A DNA stretch of 64,000 nucleotides. Source: Chrysogorgia sp. JL179-B06. Lineage: Eukaryota; Cnidaria; Anthozoa; Scleralcyonacea; Chrysogorgiidae. The stretch covers positions 959,001 to 1,023,000 of the forward strand of contig JAYKKM010000310.1 of assembly GCA_035772405.1 (NCBI GenBank), given 5' to 3'. Both the position numbers and the translations under genes were made by a program. The notes below the pieces were generated by a model that saw nothing but the letters and a program-made list of their open reading frames with translations, searched no databases and was not told the origin of the DNA. Each line of letters starts with the position of its first letter. Positions within the stretch are counted from its first letter, which is position 1. This document shows positions 53,834-64,000 of the stretch, one piece after another.

Positions 53834-54316
53834 GAATTTATTGGTACTCTAAATGAAGGGCAAAAAGATAACATTCTTTTGGAACTACTATCCAATGGTA
53901 AAGGTAGTCTTGACTATGCGAAAAACATTGTTCAGTTTGTTGGACATCCACCAGAAATACTTCCAGAAAAGCCTTCCTGGTGTACTTGTGGACTATGTAA
54001 ACCAATGGCTAGTGAAGAGGAAAATAAATGCTGTAAAAAAATCAGATGTGTCACCTCATTTGTGACTTTTCAGAATGTGTGCACTGATAGAGACGTTCTT
54101 GTTATGGCAATAAGAGCAAGGGGTGATATCAGAGCCGAAGAGCCAAACTATTCCACCAACAGTTTTCGAAAAGCTGCATACCGCCAGTACATTTTGTGGC
54201 GATATAAGAAGTTAGGTAGAGGAAACAGAAAGGTGTGTCCTTCATGTGTGGTACTGGCGATAAGGCATCTTTATTCAGCCGAAGATGGACATTATATGGG
54301 CTTCAGGAGAGCGTGA
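53834..54316 (+). CDS. P2X7-ballast-type zinc-binding exon
   Basis: Follows acceptor ...ccttttag and is open for 160 codons to a stop. It has PSWCTCGLCKPM, EEENKCCKKIRC, then FRKAAYRQYILWRYKKLGRGNRK and CVVLAIRH. This Cys pattern matches the cytoplasmic ballast domain of P2X7 receptors, which is also common as a mobile domain in cnidarian genes. No transmembrane part or upstream exon was found nearby. It is convergent with the gene ending at 54,638. Confidence 0.65.
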   Translation, partial: EFIGTLNEGQKDNILLELLSNGKGSLDYAKNIVQFVGHPPEILPEKPSWCTCGLCKPMASEEENKCCKKIRCVTSFVTFQNVCTDRDVLVMAIRARGDIRAEEPNYSTNSFRKAAYRQYILWRYKKLGRGNRKVCPSCVVLAIRHLYSAEDGHYMGFRRA

Positions 54317-54637
54317 ACTACTGACTACTTTTATAAGGGCCAATGATTGAACCCTTTTTTAAATATTTTATTTCAAAGGGTGTAATGCCTATTCATCCGC
54401 GAGAATCAAAAAAATTATTATACGTAAGACCATGATATGAGGTAAATTAGTGATTTAAATGTCACAAAAGCAGAGGAAGAATTTGTGAAAGTTCCCAGGG
54501 CGTAGCTCATGGGTCTTTTACAAATACTCCCAAGGCTTGTGTTGGGACATTTAACCCTTAAATTGGGCAAACAGTGCCAGTTTCATTGTGATTATAGACA
54601 CTATCAAGAGGGAGTACTTTCCACCCCTACATGAACA
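54317..54637. other. Intergenic region between convergent genes
   Basis: No feature seen. Confidence 0.3.
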
Positions 54638-55544
54638 TCACTTAGCATTTCCAAATCTAGATAGTGACTGCTTAACAAGGTCATCGGTTCTGGGGATTGG
54701 TTTTAAGGCAATGGATTGTGAAATTCTAATTGGGTGTTCAGCAGGGATTTCAACTTTGCGGTGAATGCTGCCACCATCCTTAACCCTCTTCTGTAGCATT
54801 CTACAAGCAAGACTGTGCCAGTAGTCATATGTTTTTTCTTCCATGACATATGAAACCTTCCAATTCTTCGACCTCTTGCTATAGATTTTGCTATATTTAT
54901 TCTTTTCATTTGTGGTGAGAGCTGGTTTTCGAAATATATGGCTGTTGTGGTCTATAGCAGCCAGCAATGCCCTTGCCATGAATGCCTCATTCCTAAAATA
55001 TTAAAAAATAAATAAAAATCGATAAACTGGGCTCTTCCTGCCTGTCAGGTATGCTTTCATACAATGGATAGAAAATTGCAATATAATGTCAGCCCGTACA
55101 GTTCCAGAGTGTTTGTTGTTCCTAGACGTATCTCAAAATATAAAATGATTTACTTACTGGAAACCAACTCTTTTTGGTGCATACTTCAATAACATGGAAT
55201 TGAAGTTTCTAGTTTGCTTGTGTGCCTGTAGATTATAATATGGAATTATTTTTAATAATAAATACAAAAATAAATGTAAAATGCATGTGTATTGAAATAT
55301 AAAATTTAACATTTACATATTGTTAGAAAAACAAACCTAAAATGTACATAATGATGTAGGCTGCTGACAAAGCGTGGGTCGATAACCACATTTCTTATGG
55401 CCTCTAATGCTTTGGAATTCATATCCAGGTATGTTTTGTCAGTCTCTGTTGACACTAAAGGTCCATGGTCACATTCGCCATCTGCCCACTCATGCTCCCC
55501 AGCAACATGGTGAATTACTCCAAACCAGCCATCTTATATAAAAA

Positions 55545-56145
55545 ACCAAATGGCTTCAAAGTTCAAACTGGTATGAAAGTAACATTTCTATGCAAAACAT
55601 TAAATTTGACAAAGCATTTAAATGTCCAATATTTGTAACAACAGCAAAAAGTTTATTTCACCAATTAAAAATGATTAACCGAAGGCAAATATCATTGAAT
55701 AAAAACCAAGATAAAGTCAGTTTTTATTCACCGATATTCAATGAGCCTGAGGAGAATAATTGTTTTAGTATAAATACATATTTTCCCACTTTCAGAAACA
55801 GCATTTTCTTGAAATGGATGGATGTTACTATTGAGAAATAGTCCAAGTGCATAATATAGGGTTTGTATTTGCTTAGATTGCAGTCATTTGGAGAAAATTT
55901 ATGCATAATTTATATAAATAATAGACCATGCTACCAAAACCAAGTTGCTTTTTTCTTAAGAAAATAAGAACCTGTTTAAGAACCTAAATAGCCTAATTTT
56001 GCAGTAAACACCATTTATATAAGAACCTTTTAGGCTAACTTGAAAAAATCTATGTTCTTATACGTGGGTTTTTACTGTATAGGCAATACATGAAAGTGCA
56101 GGTAATCAACAAAAGAAATAAATAAATTATGATTACCTTGAATGC
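55545..56145. other. Intron with a divergent MITE-like repeat copy
   Basis: About 55,700-55,800 (ataattgttttagtataa, cagcattttctt) resembles 58,110-58,200 and 58,430-58,510, so it is a dispersed repeat. Confidence 0.45.
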
Positions 56146-56649
56146 CTCAACATCACCATCGCAATCCCGTGCAATGTGCCAAAAGTGGTTCCGTATAGGT
56201 TCTATCCACTGATTGATGGCTTTGCAGTGTTATGCCTTGGCAGCCTGAATAAAAAAAACACATTTGACATAAGCTGAGTAATGGTTTTCGACAATCTTGA
56301 CAGTACTGTTTATGTGAAAATGCTAATCATTTTATCCAAATATCAACTATTGACAAAAAAACTCTATTTAATTCCAACAATAAACACAATGATATATTAA
56401 ACACAAAAGAAATTTAAGTCTAAGGATGTATTTTCATAACAAATACATATCATTAAGATTATATACTAAGATTCTATTCTGGTAAGATAATTATGTAGAG
56501 TATCATTACCTTGGTAAGTTTCTTTGTCACTTTTACTGACTTATGCCAAATGTCCAATGAGTGAAACAGACCACTAAAATCATCTGGGTACTTATCTTAA
56601 ATATTAAAACAAAATTTTTCATAAAACCTTTGCACAAATATGGAAATGT

Positions 56650-57010
56650 ATTGTCTAAAATTAATACATATACATTATAGCAAAAAACTGTAATATATAT
56701 CACTGACATTACAGAAGTATGTTTCTTTGGTAAATGCTAACTAGTACTACAGTAGTATAAGATAAACACTTTGCAACTTTTGTGACAGTGACATAAAACA
56801 GATACATATAAACGACTTTCACGAACATGCGCATTAGCAACAAATATTCAAATTTTCATTGTAGGCTGGAAAGAGCATATTAAAAATAGCTGAAGTGCAA
56901 AGTTTGAAATGAATTGCGTAAAAAATGAAGACGTTCCGCAAGTGGAAAGTTTGAAAATGAAATGATAATTTGAAAAGAAATTGCTACTGCACATGACCCT
57001 GAAACTAGTC
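56650..57010. other. Intronic sequence
   Basis: No feature seen. Confidence 0.3.
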
Positions 57011-57906
57011 CATACACATGCAAGTCACTTTCTTTAAATTACCTTTCATTTTCCTCACTAGAGCAATTACTGCTGGAGATGACACTATAATATTCCCAAC
57101 AATTCTCTCCAACAGTCTTTTCAGTCCAAACACCTCCATATTAGTTGATATCCCAGCTGTTTCTCGTTTGTCTACAACTTCAATATCCACTATTACTTCC
57201 AAGAACTGTTCCATTAAAACAGACGCAGTATTTCGCGTTATGTCCAGGTGAATCATTTCTCCCATCTCCACATAACACTGTAGGCTCCTCTTGCAATGTT
57301 TCCCATATTCCAGATTTCATGTCATACCAAAATGATTTGATTTCAGGGATAAGGTAGTTCCTTTGCATACGGTTATATGTTGACCTGCAGATAAATTCCA
57401 ATCTCAAAAACTTAAAAAATAATGCTAGCTTGTCATAATTGTTTCCAGTTATCAACAATCCAGCAGCCAGTAAAAAACTATTTGCATAAATGTCTGCACC
57501 ACTTTTGTTGCAAAGGACTTGAGAAGATGACCAGCATCCTACATGTCCATTTGAGCACTTCCATGACAGCTGTAAACACCCTGCCTCAACATTCCAGTTT
57601 GTCACTTTGCTGGATCCTGTACACGATTCTAGCTGGCACCCATTGCTAAACATCAACAACAGAATGTCCACATCAACAATAACTCTATCTTTCTTCAAAT
57701 GACTTGAGTATACTTCGTTCTCTTTTGCAATGTTGCTTAAATGAGAAAATTTTGCCTTCAGTTTTTCTCTTAGTCTGCGTTCTCTTTCCTTACTCGTTTC
57801 TGGCCCGTGCTGAATTTCGATGTCTTCAACATCTTCAGAATGACTAATGTCCATGTCAACTTCACTGTGATCAGAAGTATCAGTCAGATCACATTCTGAT
57901 GCTGTT

Positions 57907-58537
57907 ATTGTTTCATCATGAAGCATCTCAGAAGATAATCTGTGGTACAATAAATGAAAATAACAATTATGATTTATAGATAATTGCCCATATTGTTTAT
58001 TAATTTACCATACTACTCTCACTGCAACACATTTGACAATTATATGTAATTGCAGAATAAGAGGTGAATACCAGTGAATAATAATCAATACAAAGTCAAG
58101 GTTACTATTCGGCAAATATTCACTAAGCGAGTTTGATAATTGTTTTAGTATAACACATTTTCTTCTTTAGGAACAGTATTTTCTTTAAAATTGTCCATTT
58201 CTCCTTCTGTCACATTGACAATATTGTTTCATCATGAAGCATCTCAGAAGATAATCTGTAGTACAATAAATGAAAATAACAATTATGATTTATAGATAAT
58301 TGCCCATATTGTTTATTAATTTACCATACTACTCTCACTGCAACACATTTGACAATTATATGTAATTGCAGAATAAGAGGTGAATACCAGTGAATAATAA
58401 TCAATACAAAGTCAAGGTTACTATTCGGCAAATATTCACTAAGCGAGTTTGATAATTGTTTTAGTATAACACATTTTCTTCTTTAGGAACAGTATTTTCT
58501 TTAAAATTGTCCATTTCTCCTTCTGTCACATTGACAA
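57907..58537. repeat. Tandem duplication, period 316 bp
   Basis: 57,907-58,222 and 58,223-58,537 differ at only a few bases (e.g. tctgtggtac/tctgtagtac). The unit includes the 5' end of the large exon of the - strand gene and its splice site, so the duplication created a spare exon edge. Confidence 0.95.
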
Positions 58538-58765
58538 AATGGCCAACTGCCATTTTTATAAAATGATGTAGGTGATCATCGAGAAATGTATAAATGCATA
58601 AGTGATTGATCGTGTACACTGGTCGGTGAAGCTGCTGTTCATTACTTCTCAGTATTTTCCTGCAGTGCTTTTAACATGGCCACCAGCCAATTTTTCAATG
58701 TGACAGAAACAATTATTCACCTCATGCTCAGTGAATATCAGATAGTAATAACCTCAACTCTGTCT
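58415..58765. mobile_element. Foldback MITE-like unit
   Basis: aaggttactattcgg...ctgtcacattgacaaaatggcc at the left is matched in inverted form by ggccaccagcc...tgacagaaac...aataacctc at the right, with loss of part of the right arm. No coding. Confidence 0.5.
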
Positions 58766-59499
58766 CGATTGGAAAAAAACCTGTTATTTTAGTTAATAGG
58801 CTAGTGCATAAATAATTGTAAATAAATATATAAACTTACAGCTCGTCTTCTTCATGTGTGTCATCTATACTTGAGTTGCTAATTTCAGAACTGCTAATTT
58901 CAGAACTGCCAAAAAAACAAAACATTTTATTGGAAACAATAACAGATCAAGGAACCAAATTAAAAAACAACAATTTGAGCTTATAGTGAAATTTCAGCAC
59001 TCCAGTACAGACTTATACTTTCCAACATAGCCTTTAGATAAACTGATGATAATGACACTTTAAAATGAAAAGTGCTGATAACCAACCTTGAGGATTCATC
59101 ATCAGAACTTTCGTGGTCAGAGTCAGACGATGGGTCTCCTTCGTACATGCCGAATTCAGGGTTGATGGTAGTGTTGAAGCTATCTAATCGGCTCATATTT
59201 ACTCCTTGGCATAATAAAACCCCAGTACTATTCACAGTTATAAAAAATAGATACAGTATGAGAGAGAGAGATTTTATGACATAGACTGATACATGCAGAA
59301 CATTTTATATTGTTTCATGTTTGTATACTTACAAGTTGCCCTCAGATGATGGGTCTAATCGAGTGATGTTTCCTTCTCCACATGATGAAACCCCAGTAAT
59401 ATCTACAGTGCTAAAAATAATATATGTATACATTTTATAAAAGTATAGTAATATACATAACATAAACATCATGTTATGCATATACATATCTATATAACT

Positions 59500-59600
59500 A
59501 TACATGTATATATATATTTCCATATATATATATATATATGGAAACCACTCTATATATATATATATATACACTCTATATATATATATATATATGGAACCAC
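59500..59600. repeat. (AT)n microsatellite with tggaacc(a)ctct units
   Basis: Long atatat runs separated by ccatatat and actctatat words, marking the 5' edge of the Penelope-like element. Confidence 0.7.
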
Positions 59601-60502
59601 TCTACATCCACAGCCAATCAAACCACCCACCTTCGATTCTGAGACAGCTCCCAACTTCAATCAACAAGCGAATATCAAAACTTTCATGCGACGAACCAAC
59701 ATTTCAAGCGGCGGCCCCAGCATACCAAGATGCCCTCAAACGCAGCAACTTTGATGACAACTTGTCATACCTGAATGACGAAGCCTTTTCCAACGCGACT
59801 CCGAGACGACAACGACGAAGAAAGATTATATGGTTTAACCCACCATTCAGCAAAAACGTGAAAACCAACGTAGGCCGCAGATTTCTAAACCTTATCGATA
59901 AACATTTCCCGAGAACCAACAAACTCCACAAAATCTTCAATATGAACACCGTGAAAGTCAGCTGTAGCTGCATGCCAAACATGAAAGCTGCCATCAACGC
60001 ACACAACACCCACATCCTTTCAAAAACAAAACCTAACGATGTGCCAGCACAAAGTAAATGCAACTGCCGGAGAAAGGAAGAATGCCCGATTCCAGAAAAT
60101 TGTTTAGCCACCAACGTGATATACAAAGCCGAAGTAACAACAACATACAACGCTGAAACAAAGAAATATATTGGAATGACATGCAACGAATTCAAAGTGC
60201 GGTACAGAAACCATACCAAATCTTTCCGCGACGAGAAACACTCAAATGAAACAGAACTATCCAAATACATTTGGGATCTCAAGAAAAGTCGACGCATCTT
60301 CTCTTTGAAATGGTCAATTTTAAAACGTGTCACCGCATACCAGAGTGGAGCAAAGCAATGTAACCTTTGCTTGGAAGAAAAGTTATGCATTTTAAAAGCG
60401 AAAAATGAAAATCTACTCAACAAACGTTCCGAACTTGTTTCAAAATGCCGCCACGAAAACAAATTCTATTTATGGAATACAAGACACACAAGAAAAAAAT
60501 GA
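59590..60502 (+). CDS. Penelope-like element, 3' ORF part with GIY-YIG endonuclease
   Basis: The open frame contains NPPFSKNVKTNVG (end of an RT-linked region) and CSCMPNMKAAI. The GIY-YIG-type nuclease follows: VIYKAEV, KKYIGMT, FKVRYRNHTKSF, ELSKYIWDLK, and a late Cys pair NLCLEEKLCIL. The RT domain itself is missing, so the copy is 5'-truncated. The real start is unclear because the upstream codons are an AT microsatellite. It lies antisense in an intron of the - strand gene. Confidence 0.75.
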
Positions 60503-60660
60503 CACCTACTTTTAACCCTGGGATGCCATATAAAGAACAGTTGAATTGAATAATCTTCAGTTGCCTGAAGATCGCACATAGCGTGAAACTCCGAGTAGCA
60601 CAGAACTTTTGAAGTTAAACTTTTATAACTCGCTCTACCGATTTCGGTATCGAGCACTTT
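60503..60660 (+). ncRNA. Penelope-like 3' region with hammerhead-like core
   Basis: CTGAAGA, a short cgc...gcg stem, then GAAAC at about 60,564-60,589 resembles the hammerhead ribozyme core known in Penelope-like elements. The first stem II pair is a mismatch and the cleavage-site strand was not found, so it is probably degenerate. taccgatttcggta at about 60,637 forms a hairpin. Confidence 0.3.
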
Positions 60661-60687
60661 GTATGTACTGGACACAATATATTCTAG

Positions 60688-60689
<2 letters not shown>

Positions 60690-60749
<60 letters not shown>

Positions 60750-60780
60750 TTGCCATATATATATATTCATATTTCCATAC

Positions 60781-60811
<31 letters not shown>

Positions 60812-60815
60812 ATAA
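60690..60815. repeat. (AT)n microsatellite
   Basis: Long uninterrupted tatata runs on the 3' side of the Penelope-like element. Confidence 0.9.
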
Positions 60816-61262
60816 AGAAAATAAGACCTTTTGTTGTTGATGTATAGAGGTTTACTTACAAGTCGCCAGACTGCTCCAAAATTGGAGATTCTTCAATCCA
60901 TGGCAAGTGACGTTTAATGCTTCTAACAGGCGTTGAATGTGTCTGGTAGTACAAAACTGTTATAAAATACATACAGTGATTTTCAACACAGATGTATAAA
61001 CACTTTGTAAAATAGTCAATAAACGTTTGAAGTTCTCACCTGATTCTGAGGGGACCAATTGTTGGTCCGACTGTCCTACACGATCACAAATATCCAGTAA
61101 ATAATCTCCAAATTGACTATGGGTTTTATGTGCATATCCAACGAATTATTTTTTCGCCAACCACCGATTAAACACACTTGGTCGGAGCCTAATTCGTTTC
61201 AATTCAGCGTCGAAATTTGGCCTTTCGCGCTTCGGTGGTGAGCCACTTGTAGACGCTGACAT

Positions 61263-62274
61263 ATTGCATAAATATTCTTTACGTTATCAATCACATTTTT
61301 AACAAATGGCCAAATATATAGTTACTGTAGTATATTTTCAATTTATAAAAGCACGAACTAGCACAATTACTTCAAGGATTGCATATAATTTGAAGGATTT
61401 TAAAAGGAACTCGCTGGTATCTCGCTAGTCGGCCCGTAAAATGGCCGCCCGAGCGCGCAATGCATGACCCTGACACTAATCCTTTAATGGGCGTCTTGTT
61501 TCCTAACAAATTACAGTCAAATATAAACACATATTTATATGTACTGTACAATGTTACAAAAACTAATTTTAACTCAAAAGTTGTATAAATCCTGTACATT
61601 AACTGATCAGTTGCAAGTCCCCACTTAGAAAAGATCAGTTTTCCTGGCCTGCATTGAGACCTAACAAGAACATCAATATTATATAAGTTATCCACATTCC
61701 ACATCCCTGCCAGCTCCACATCGCGGCGGTCTAATGTGGGTAGAATTATCAACTTACTTTATATAATCATCCACACCAACAATCGGGGTAGAATCCCTAA
61801 TACATGTTAAACCCAATTTGAATAGACCCATAGACATTTGAACAAATTTGATTTTTTTAAAAAGTGGATCCATTGTATGATAAATATGCACTTTCTTCCT
61901 TCAACAGCCTTACATGTCTCTTTATACTAACTACTGAGTTGATTATTTCATGTGGAATTATCAATAGTGTGAAACAAGTAATTTTTTCTTACTGATTGAG
62001 GGTAGAAACAGCAGTAGACTTCCCCACTATTCTGTTACTGCACCCAAAAATTAAAAAGTTTGGGCTATATAGTTATTTAGTTTGATGTTCTATGAAACAA
62101 TTAGGTTCAGACAACACAAAGCTCTCCGAGATATTGACAAATTGTCCAATTTTGGCAAATGAATGGGCTATTATACCTAATAGCGTAGCGTCTGGCTGCT
62201 ATTAATAGCTCAAAATGCAGACAAACAAACCAAAGTTATCTCACAAATGATTGCAAATGAGCGGCTGGACAAAA
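61263..62274. other. Upstream region of the - strand gene and flank
   Basis: A GC-richer patch (ggccgcccgagcgcgc at about 61,440) could be a promoter remnant. Overlapping - strand open frame 61,372-61,752 has no supporting feature. Confidence 0.35.
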
Positions 62275-62608
62275 TGCAGGTTGCAGGTTGGGAATTTGCA
62301 GGTTGGGAATTTGCAGGTTGGGAATACAAGTTGTTTTCTAGACAATCTTTTTTTAGTTCAGCACGGTCTCTTCCTTAAATTAACCATTATCCTTAAGTTA
62401 CAAATCGCTCTGAATTAAGGATAATGGTTAATCTAATGGTATTGTAGGGTTAGGATTTGGGTTAGGATTATGGTTATTTAACCCTAATACTAACCCCAAT
62501 CTTTACCCTATCTAAAAAGATCGTCCAGAAAACGACTACATATTCCCAACCTGCAAATTTGCAACTTGCAAATTCTCAACCTGCCTGCAAATTCTCAACC
62601 TGCAACCG
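62275..62608. mobile_element. Foldback MITE with gcaggttgggaatt subrepeats
   Basis: Left arm has gcaggttgggaattt repeated three times, then ttttctagacaatcttttt. The right arm has the inverse, aaaaagatcgtccagaaaa, then repeated aacctgcaaatt. The loop holds an inner inverted pair (taaccattatcctta/taaggataatggtta) and ttagggttagg words. No coding. Confidence 0.85.
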
Positions 62609-64000
62609 AGCTATTTTCTTTTGTTATGGCCGCTCAAATTAGGGGTAAAAGCGGACAAACATGGATACTGACGACTCATCTCGACGGCTGCTATTCAAGT
62701 AAAAGAACGAAAATATGTACAGTAAACAACTGCGCTATAAATTTAAACGTTTCAAACAGTAAGCGGGCGAGGGGTTGTTGCGTATACGTATTTCTAGTTT
62801 TACTAAGTGATATTACAGTCCATGGTCAACAGTAAGTTCGTTTGGAAATATTCTTTAAAGAGACTGCTCACCTTTTGAATAAATTCTTTGAAACCTTGTC
62901 AAAACAGACAAGGTTTGTATGCTGAATCTTCGAGATTTGTACGCGGAATCTTCGAAGAATGACAATGCTTCGCTAAAATGCTTCGCTAAAATGCCCCCCA
63001 CAAACAAAACGTACATTTCCGATGCGACACGACAAACCGGTTTCACTTCTGCTGGCCCCCCCCACGAACAACGCGATTACCTCTCGAAAAGCTAGCGAAT
63101 CTTGTCAACATATGAAGAAAAGCTGTCGAGTATGACGTATTGAGGTCGAAGACACTCAAACCCTCCAGAAAGATCTCGCTGACTTAGTGGCTGCCCGCTA
63201 ACGCTGTAGTCACAAAAATGTTAGTTTTGAGATAATGGACTGATGCAAATATTCCACTATTATTGTACATTTTTGAGTGCAAGTCACATTTAATGTAATC
63301 TGTCATATTTCTAATATCACTACTGTCCTGAAGAAGGGAATGCAGTATATCACTTTTTCCGAACATGTAGTTGGTCAACAACTGTATAAATTGCCAACAA
63401 CTTGCTAAATAACTATGCGCATGACCCGCCATGGTTTTATATTGGTGTTCTTTTATCCGGTAAGACATTTCAATCTATTATTATTATTGTTAAAATATAG
63501 TAAGCACGTGCAAACTTTGTTTTTGCGCGCCGCATACGATAACAAACTCGAGCCGAAATTACATAGAAACAATATTTTAAAATATCGAGAAAAATATGTA
63601 CTCCATTAATGAGAATTTTACCAGATAGTACTGGAAATATAATTAAATTAGTTCGTTTTACGGACAAGCCGACGTGACCGGACAATGCACCATTACGCAT
63701 TAAATTTAACAAGTTTGATACAACATTTCTTCACAGAAATTTATCAATAAATTTTAAGATCAATTCAATCAATTCAAATTTATCAATCAATTTTAAGATC
63801 GGTGAACATTTGTGTCAGGGGATCTAGAAGGCCCTTCGAAGATGATTTTAATGTAAATGCTAATGCAGCAGAATTTTTTTAGATACTTTTACAATGGACT
63901 ATTTACATAGATACTTTTTAATTTTTAATCTTTTAATTGAGTTGTAAATTAGGTTTAGAATTATATGTATAATGGCAACTTAAAAAATGTTTTAAACATA
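62609..64000. other. Unannotated flank
   Basis: No gene supported. A 32-bp unit (aaatttatca...ttttaagatc) is tandemly repeated at about 63,737-63,800. The remaining short open frames look random. Confidence 0.35.

Larger units (their letters stand above)
54638..61262 (-). pseudogene. Multi-exon transposase-like gene, decayed
   Basis: First exon 61262-61040 (RPNFDAELKRIRLRPSVFNRW; in-frame TAA near 61,146). Then 60942-60860, acidic/Ser-rich exons at about 59,400-59,335, 59,235-59,085 and 58,905-58,840, and the large exon from about 57,945 (CGDGRNDSPGHNAKYCVCF, catalytic-type motif; shift near 57,180) to about 57,044. Further exons: about 56,595-56,515 (SLDIWHKSVKVTKKL), 56,244-56,146 (in-frame TAA near 56,238), 55,533-55,342 (HHVAGEHEW), 55,224-55,157 (LLKYAPKRVGF) and the last 54,994-54,638 (ALLAAIDHNSHIFRKP). 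The layout matches a large cnidarian gene family with an RNase H-like transposase core; the exact superfamily was not settled. A Penelope-like element sits in one intron. Confidence 0.6.

Noticed and set aside
59476..59590. Upstream codons of the Penelope ORF rich in Ile/Tyr
   Set aside because: They are translation of an AT microsatellite, not protein sequence.
60609..60847. Ile/Tyr-repeat frames at 60.6-60.85 kb
   Set aside because: Microsatellite translation only.
61372..61752. A 126-codon - strand frame
   Set aside because: No motif and no support; it lies upstream of the first exon of the transposase-like gene.

Overview
The window looks like genomic DNA of a marine invertebrate, most likely a cnidarian. 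This is an inference from the style of the genes: a CIDE-N gene with introns, P-element/THAP9-like and MULE-like transposases, CR1-type LINEs and Penelope-like elements. No rRNA, tRNA gene or CRISPR array was seen.

Region 1 (1-35,054) is a nested insertion. A dead CR1/Jockey-type LINE (5' part 1-1,817, 3' part 34,117-35,054) is split inside its reverse-transcriptase ORF by a 32.3-kb Polinton/Maverick-like (adintovirus-like) provirus at 1,818-34,116. The provirus has terminal inverted repeats (TIRs) of about 590 bp that begin AG and end CT, and it is flanked by a 5-bp target duplication (gtatc). It carries the full Polinton core: protein-primed DNA polymerase B, FtsK/HerA-type packaging ATPase, adenain-like cysteine protease, double-jelly-roll major capsid protein, penton-like minor capsid protein and a retroviral-type integrase. 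The polymerase and ATPase genes run rightward. The protease, capsid and integrase genes run leftward from a central 204-bp inverted repeat that forms a bidirectional promoter.

Around that core lies an unusual accessory set: a protein whose first 14 residues copy the histone H3 tail, a SET-domain methyltransferase whose tail carries the same (Q)KGG/RGG motifs as three small basic mu-like core proteins, a Fic-domain gene, a Rep-like relic, a short protein with a myristoylation signal, a spliced gene near the left end, and about a dozen copies of a small paralogous domain packed at both ends. Most long genes of the provirus are broken by single frameshifts, nearly all in homopolymer runs. It is therefore either a decaying endogenous copy or affected by homopolymer sequencing errors.

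Region 2 (35,055-48,520) is host or transposon-derived DNA. It contains CIDE-N exons, a TA-flanked 4-kb composite unit (38,145-42,118) carrying both a Tc1/mariner transposase and a broken HUH/SF3-helicase Rep, a P-element transposase exon, a tRNA-like MITE/SINE and a 1.5-kb foldback element.

Region 3 (48,521-53,740) is a MULE-like transposon encoding a PHD-OTU-transposase protein, with TIRs built from cgacaaaa-type subrepeats. Region 4 (53,800-61,300) holds a P2X7-ballast-like exon on the + strand, convergent with a decayed multi-exon transposase-like gene on the - strand. That gene is interrupted by a GIY-YIG (Penelope-like) element and by a 316-bp tandem duplication. Region 5 (61,300-64,000) is mostly non-coding and includes one foldback element.
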